Made by a program: the position numbers and the translations under genes. From Acidimicrobiales bacterium (GTDB taxonomy: Bacteria > Actinomycetota > Acidimicrobiia > Acidimicrobiales > SZUA-35), in assembly GCA_013003535.1 (NCBI GenBank), contig JABDIY010000201.1, forward strand, positions 1 through 37,119: DNA of 37,119 bases, read 5' to 3'. The stretch's first letter is position 1. Each line of letters begins with the position of its first letter. The notes below the pieces were generated by a model that made no database searches, had not been told where the DNA came from, and saw nothing but the letters and a program-made list of their open reading frames with translations. Positions 33,552-37,119 of this stretch are shown here, piece by piece.

Positions 33552-34072
33552 CAGGTGGCGTCGGCACTATGAGCCTCGGCCAATTTGGTGGCCGTTGCGA
33601 TGATTTGCCGACCGGAGGGGCCAAGAGGCCGTTCCATGAGTTTCTCGGTCAGCTGTATGGCATCTCCCATGTCGGGAACCATGCCGGTGAACACCACGTA
33701 GCCGCCAATGAAACCGGCGAGCCGGTCGCTGACCTCCTCCATGTGCATGAGAATGGGAGCGTCTGTCCGAAGCAGCCTCCGGAGCTCGGTATAGATGGAA
33801 TCGAGGGATGCCTCAAAATCGCCCGTTGTCGTGAGGGGCCAATGCTTCCACCGAACCCCTAGCTCGTCGTAGCCGGAGAGATCATCGCCGGGCGTCAAGG
33901 AGATCACATACCGAAACCGTCGTTCACGGACCCAGATCACTTCCTCCTGGCGCCGGACTGCACGATGTTGTTCACCGAATCCACCGAGCTTCTCACAGAT
34001 AGCCAGTTTGTCCTTGATGACCCACTTGAAATCTCGCGGCGGGATCCCTTGCGCCCATTTGCCTTTCGCCAT
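33551..34072 (-). CDS. Unknown protein in the folate operon; degenerate dual-specificity-phosphatase-like
   Basis: 173 aa, not recognised as a named family. The fold pattern resembles small dual-specificity phosphatases: a strand VISLTP, GYDELGVRWKHWPL, an amphipathic helix SLDSIYTELRRLL, a strand APILMHM, then a P-loop-like HMEEVSDR followed by a hydrophobic helix (LAGFIGGYVVFTG) and RPLGPSGRQII. In active enzymes the loop is H-C-x5-R; here Met replaces Cys, and the usual general-acid Asp is not at its place (WPLTTTGD). So I infer a catalytically dead or repurposed member. It is joined to folP by TAATG and to folB by TGATG. A structural or regulatory role in pterin flow is possible. Confidence 0.8.
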   Translation of the reverse strand: MAKGKWAQGIPPRDFKWVIKDKLAICEKLGGFGEQHRAVRRQEEVIWVRERRFRYVISLTPGDDLSGYDELGVRWKHWPLTTTGDFEASLDSIYTELRRLLRTDAPILMHMEEVSDRLAGFIGGYVVFTGMVPDMGDAIQLTEKLMERPLGPSGRQIIATATKLAEAHSADAT

Positions 34073-34917
34073 TACCTATCTCCTCCGACCGTCTGGTGCT
34101 TTTCGTACATTTCATCTGGCGAGATCTGACCGCTGGCCACCACGGCGGCCTGCCACCCCGCCTTCACATCGTGAACCCTGATCATTTTCGCTCCCAAGAG
34201 CATCGCATAGGCCGCCGTCGCTACCGACCCCTCCAAACGGTCATCGACACCAACCTCGGGTGCCTGGGATTGGATTCGTCGATCAGACCGTGTGTGGAGA
34301 GCGCCGATCCATCGTTTTCGGCTGATACCTACCATTACGGGATACGGCAGAGCGGTGATTCGGTTGAGTTGGGTGAGCAAGTCCAGATTGTGTTCCTCGG
34401 TTTTGCCGAACCCAAAACCGGGATCGATCCAAACTTCGCCGCAACCGGCTGCCGCGGCCGCCTCGGCTCGATTCGACAAGAAGTCGCAGACTTCGGTGAC
34501 CACGTTGTGATACCTCGGGGCTTCTTGCATCGAGCCGGGTTCACCCTGCATGTGCATGGCGATGTAACCAACACCCAACTTGGCGGCAATCGGGCCGAGC
34601 GTGGCAGAGACGTCGTTGATCAGGGTGGCGCCGGCGCCAACCGCAGCCTCGGCAACTGCACCGTTCCGGGTGTCAACAGAAATTCGGGCGATCCCGGTGA
34701 TGGCCCTTATTACCGGAACGACGCGGGCGATCTCCTGGTCGATTGACACCGGAGCTGCTCCGGGTCGTGTGGACTCGCCGCCGACGTCGATGATGTCGGC
34801 CCCTTCTTCGGCCATGCGTTCCGCCTGGGCGACCGCGGCCGGAACGTTCGCAAACTGACCGCCATCGGAGAAAGAATCGGGAGTGACATTGAGTATGCCC
34901 ATGACCAGCGGACGCAT
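34072..34917 (-). CDS. folP: Dihydropteroate synthase
   Basis: 281 aa. It condenses hydroxymethyldihydropterin diphosphate with p-aminobenzoate; it is the sulfonamide target. Motifs: MGILNVTPDSFSDGG, ADIIDVGGESTRPGA, RISVDTRNG, LINDVSA, MHMQGEPGSMQ, WIDPGFGFGKTEEHNLDLL, VMVGISRKRWIG and MIRVHDV. The loop MQGEPGSM has Glu and Gly where many enzymes read MQGTPRTM. The start is ATG 34917, with TAAGAT 8 nt upstream. Its TAA overlaps the next ATG by one base. Confidence 0.97.
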   Translation of the reverse strand: MRPLVMGILNVTPDSFSDGGQFANVPAAVAQAERMAEEGADIIDVGGESTRPGAAPVSIDQEIARVVPVIRAITGIARISVDTRNGAVAEAAVGAGATLINDVSATLGPIAAKLGVGYIAMHMQGEPGSMQEAPRYHNVVTEVCDFLSNRAEAAAAAGCGEVWIDPGFGFGKTEEHNLDLLTQLNRITALPYPVMVGISRKRWIGALHTRSDRRIQSQAPEVGVDDRLEGSVATAAYAMLLGAKMIRVHDVKAGWQAAVVASGQISPDEMYEKHQTVGGDR

Positions 34918-34925
34918 TATCCACT

Positions 34926-34931
34926 ATCTTA
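34926..34931 (-). promoter_or_regulatory. -10 box of folP
   Basis: TAAGAT on the minus strand, 8 nt before the ATG at 34917, overlapping the end of tilS; gives the folate genes their own promoter. Confidence 0.45.
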
Positions 34932-35855
34932 CCGGCGAAGGCGCAGCTCTAATTGTCCGCTGGAGCGGCGGACCGACCATCCACCCTCAAGCTCTGTGGC
35001 GCGGGCGGTGTGGTGTACAACTGCCATCACCCGATCGGTTGCGGCTGAAGAGATCGGGCGCCCGGTCTCGCGTTCCAGCCAGGCCCGGACGGTGAGCCGG
35101 CTTTGCGATTCAGAAAGGGTCTGTAGCCATCTGGTGTCGGTTGGTTCGCCCTGAGGGAGCAGTTCGGCTAGGGCTTGCCTGGCCTCCCTCGCCGATGCCG
35201 AAGAGCGAGCGAGGAGCGGGACCACGTCGCGATCAGCTATCCGGCTCATCAAGGGGAGCAGTTCGAACCGGACCCGGTTGCGTTGAAATCGCCGGTCCTC
35301 GTTGCTCGGGTCGTTGAACCAGGTCACCTCGAATTGGCGGCAGACAGCCTCGGTTTCGGTGCGTCGTAGGGCAAGGAGCGGTTTGGTCCGCCCTGGGGTC
35401 ATCCCGGCAATTCCGTCGATTCCGGCCCCTCTCATGAGTTGGAGTAGAACGGTTTCGGCTTGATCGTCTGCGGTGTGGCCGGTGAGAACACCGGCCCCGA
35501 GCACCTCATGCCTTGCGATACGAGCCCGTTCTTCGAGATTGGGACCATCGGGATCCACCGAAACGGTGTGACTCTCGAACTGTGCCCCGAATCGTTGTGC
35601 CACCTCCGCAACGAGCTTCGCTTCAGATGCTGATTCCTCCCTCAGCTGATGATCAACGTGGACCGCCGTGACATCGAGACCCGCCGAGACCGCGAGGACC
35701 AGCAACGCCAGTGAGTCGGCCCCGCCTGAGACGGCGCAGCGAACCGCAGTTCCCGCCGGTGCAAACGTGCATCTGGTCAGCCACTCGGAAAGCGCCGGGC
35801 CACCGGCTACCAGATCGCTGGCTGCGACAGCCCTCAGGTCATCCGCTGGACCCAC
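34929..35855 (-). CDS. tilS: tRNA(Ile)-lysidine synthase
   Basis: 308 aa from GTG 35855. It modifies C34 of tRNA-Ile(CAU) to lysidine with ATP and lysine so that AUA is read as Ile. The PP-loop is clear (CAVSGGADSLALL), followed by TAVHVDHQLREES, GHTADDQAETVLLQLMRGAGIDGIAGM and WFNDPSNEDRRFQRNRVR. A short C-terminal region with RAWLERETGRPIS follows. The frame is open to 35909, but that would overlap the zincin gene by 76 nt; GTG 35855 overlaps by 22. A CTG at 35837 would form a CTGA junction like that of the glycerate kinase. The gene lies between the zincin and folP. Confidence 0.92.
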   Translation of the reverse strand: MGPADDLRAVAASDLVAGGPALSEWLTRCTFAPAGTAVRCAVSGGADSLALLVLAVSAGLDVTAVHVDHQLREESASEAKLVAEVAQRFGAQFESHTVSVDPDGPNLEERARIARHEVLGAGVLTGHTADDQAETVLLQLMRGAGIDGIAGMTPGRTKPLLALRRTETEAVCRQFEVTWFNDPSNEDRRFQRNRVRFELLPLMSRIADRDVVPLLARSSASAREARQALAELLPQGEPTDTRWLQTLSESQSRLTVRAWLERETGRPISSAATDRVMAVVHHTARATELEGGWSVRRSSGQLELRLRR

Positions 35856-36946
35856 AACGAGGGATCCTTGATCTCGGCACCGTTTGGCAGATGTTCTGCC
35901 TTTTCCCACACTTGGGCGAACAGCTGGCGCCCACCGGCCGCCTCTACGGCTTCGACAAATCTCTCGCCTTCGGCGTACTGGGCAAGCTTGGCTTCCATGC
36001 CGAGGAGTTTCTGCATGACCTTGGCAGGACCGGTGGACTTTGCCCGGCGGTTAGCGAACACCCGATGGAATCGAGGTTGGCTGGGGATCAAATCCTTGCC
36101 GGCGCGATCCATCACGATGTCACCGTGCCCTTCGAGGAGACTCATGAGGCCAGTCATCTGGTCCATGATCGCTTTCTGTTCGGGGTTGGCGAACAGGGTG
36201 GACACTCCCCCGCCGTCCATCACGGCTTCACCTCTTCGCTTCTGTTCCGCCAACCGCTTGACAGTCTCGAGGAACTGTTTGGGGTCGGGATCGACCGCGT
36301 CGATGAGCTTGTTGATGAGCCCCAGGAAATGCGGCCGTAACCACGGCACGGCCGTGAACTGCGCCCGGTGAGTGCATTCATGGATGGCTACCCACAACCT
36401 GAATTCCTCGGGAGGAAACCCGTAGCGCTCCTCCAGACCCAACATGTTGGGACCGACGTAATAGACCCAGTCCTGGTCTTCGGGGCGTTCGTCCTCGATC
36501 ACGAGCAGGTCGTACTGCCCGATGACTCGACCGCTCATCCAGCCCAGCATCAGCCCCAGTTCACCGCCGGTTACTTTGGGGCCGGCCACCGCTGAGGCCT
36601 CATTCATCAGTTTCGTGAATGGCGCTAAGAGTTGACGGATTGTTCCTGGGTCCCCACCGGCGTCGTCATTCTTGCGTTCCAGCTTGGCCAGGAGTGGTCG
36701 CATGAGTCGATCAAAACTCGCGAGGTTGGCATCTACCCATTCAGCCCGATCAACTACCTTGCCCCGAGCGGCACCGGCCAAACTGATCAGGCCTGTCTCG
36801 GCCTGGACCAACTCTTCGGCTTGAGGCGTGAGGATGGCCATATCTTCTCGGAGTCCTTCGGCTCGATAGGAGTTGGCGAAGCTGTCGTCCTTGCTGACCC
36901 GCGCTGCGACCGATCGGGCCACGTCCCAATCAACGGTGACAGTCAT
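35834..36946 (-). CDS. DUF2342 zincin-like metallopeptidase family protein
   Basis: 370 aa. The actinobacterial DUF2342 family ('coenzyme F420 biosynthesis-associated') has a zincin fold. The zinc-binding motif HECTH is at about 189-193 (FRLWVAIHECTHRAQF). Other family landmarks are DWDVARSVAARV near the start, GWMSGRVIGQYDLL, VYYVGPNML and a C-terminal QPRFHRVFANRRAKSTGPAKVMQKLLGMEAKLAQYAEGERFV. Peptidase activity is presumed from the motif only. ATG 36946 has GGGAGA four nt upstream and overlaps the stop of the microprotein gene (TAATG). In mycobacteria the same family gene also neighbours tilS. Confidence 0.92.
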   Translation of the reverse strand: MTVTVDWDVARSVAARVSKDDSFANSYRAEGLREDMAILTPQAEELVQAETGLISLAGAARGKVVDRAEWVDANLASFDRLMRPLLAKLERKNDDAGGDPGTIRQLLAPFTKLMNEASAVAGPKVTGGELGLMLGWMSGRVIGQYDLLVIEDERPEDQDWVYYVGPNMLGLEERYGFPPEEFRLWVAIHECTHRAQFTAVPWLRPHFLGLINKLIDAVDPDPKQFLETVKRLAEQKRRGEAVMDGGGVSTLFANPEQKAIMDQMTGLMSLLEGHGDIVMDRAGKDLIPSQPRFHRVFANRRAKSTGPAKVMQKLLGMEAKLAQYAEGERFVEAVEAAGGRQLFAQVWEKAEHLPNGAEIKDPSLWVQRMT

Positions 36947-37074
36947 TAGTTCTCCCGGGGGTATTGGATTCGCTTGACCTTCACGATGTAACCGACCACC
37001 ACGGCGAGAATTGCACCGATCGAGGCGGCCGTGAGAAGAACACCGATCCAGAAGGTCCAAATAACTGCCAACAT
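36946..37074 (-). CDS. 42-aa single-pass membrane microprotein
   Basis: A short frame from ATG 37074 to TAA. A hydrophobic stretch (about 3-31, starting AVIWTFWIGVLL) leads into a basic tail (IVKVKRIQYPREN), predicting one transmembrane helix with the C-terminus inside. Its stop and the zincin start share one base (TAATG), and the GGGAGA site of the zincin lies in its last codons, so the two are translationally coupled. Coding is supported by this junction and by the coherent membrane-protein composition. It may tether or regulate the metallopeptidase; that is inference. Confidence 0.65.
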   Translation of the reverse strand: MLAVIWTFWIGVLLTAASIGAILAVVVGYIVKVKRIQYPREN

Positions 37075-37119
37075 CAAGCCAGCCTACAACCATCGGGGGG
37101 CAGTGGCATGGGGCGGGGT

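Overview
The window is a gene-dense (roughly 60% G+C) stretch of bacterial chromosome that reads as Actinomycetota. The evidence is a DUF2342 zincin next to tilS and a folate operon (a mycobacterial-type neighbourhood), a GlxR-like Crp regulator, an IspD-IspF fusion, an LppM-type lipoprotein domain, a mycobacterial-type Nei glycosylase, and very many leaderless genes (a TANNNT -10 box only 6-9 nt before ATG/GTG). A deep-branching class such as Acidimicrobiia is my inference; no rRNA is present to settle it. I recognise no phage, insertion sequence or CRISPR array.

Layout. 1-181: 1.5 visible copies of a 121-bp non-coding tandem repeat, cut by the window edge. 185-2453: a small hypothetical gene and typA/bipA. 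2484-5272: a TetR regulator divergent from a two-gene export cassette (unknown secreted protein plus a Tat-exported vanadium-haloperoxidase-like enzyme) with a 20-bp palindrome between them. 5315-7582: a GH65 maltose phosphorylase. 7655-7728: tRNA-Thr(TGT). 7839-9684: LytR_C-domain membrane protein, glycerate kinase (apparent CTG start) and a small membrane protein. 9681-12476: a minus-strand operon crp-like > ispDF > rlmB. 12604-15064: radA and disA, the DNA-integrity/c-di-AMP pair. 15086-16606: a lipoprotein-TM-HAD fusion. 16705-19236: clpC. 19445-22388: polyprenyl diphosphate synthase, a DUF2071 protein, a lipoprotein cupredoxin and a DUF2231 membrane protein. 22419-22913: a zinc-knuckle DUF5655-like protein. 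22931-26916: fused indolepyruvate ferredoxin oxidoreductase divergent from an Lrp/AsnC regulator. 26921-37074: one unbroken minus-strand run: 42-aa microprotein > DUF2342 zincin > tilS > folP > unknown > folB > folK > nadB > nei > AEC transporter > nadC > lysS.

Themes. The last run joins tRNA modification and charging (tilS, lysS), folate (folP, folB, folK) and NAD synthesis (nadB, nadC). The 173-aa protein locked between folP and folB by one-base overlaps looks like a dual-specificity-phosphatase fold whose catalytic Cys is Met (H-M-x5-R); I regard it as the most interesting unexplained gene. Other points of note are the TetR/secreted protein/haloperoxidase cassette, the lipoprotein-HAD fusion, the cupredoxin with a probable Gln axial ligand, a 42-aa membrane microprotein, a shared divergent -10 element at 22395-22404, and the pervasive leaderless signals. 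All calls rest on reading the sequence only; no database search was run.
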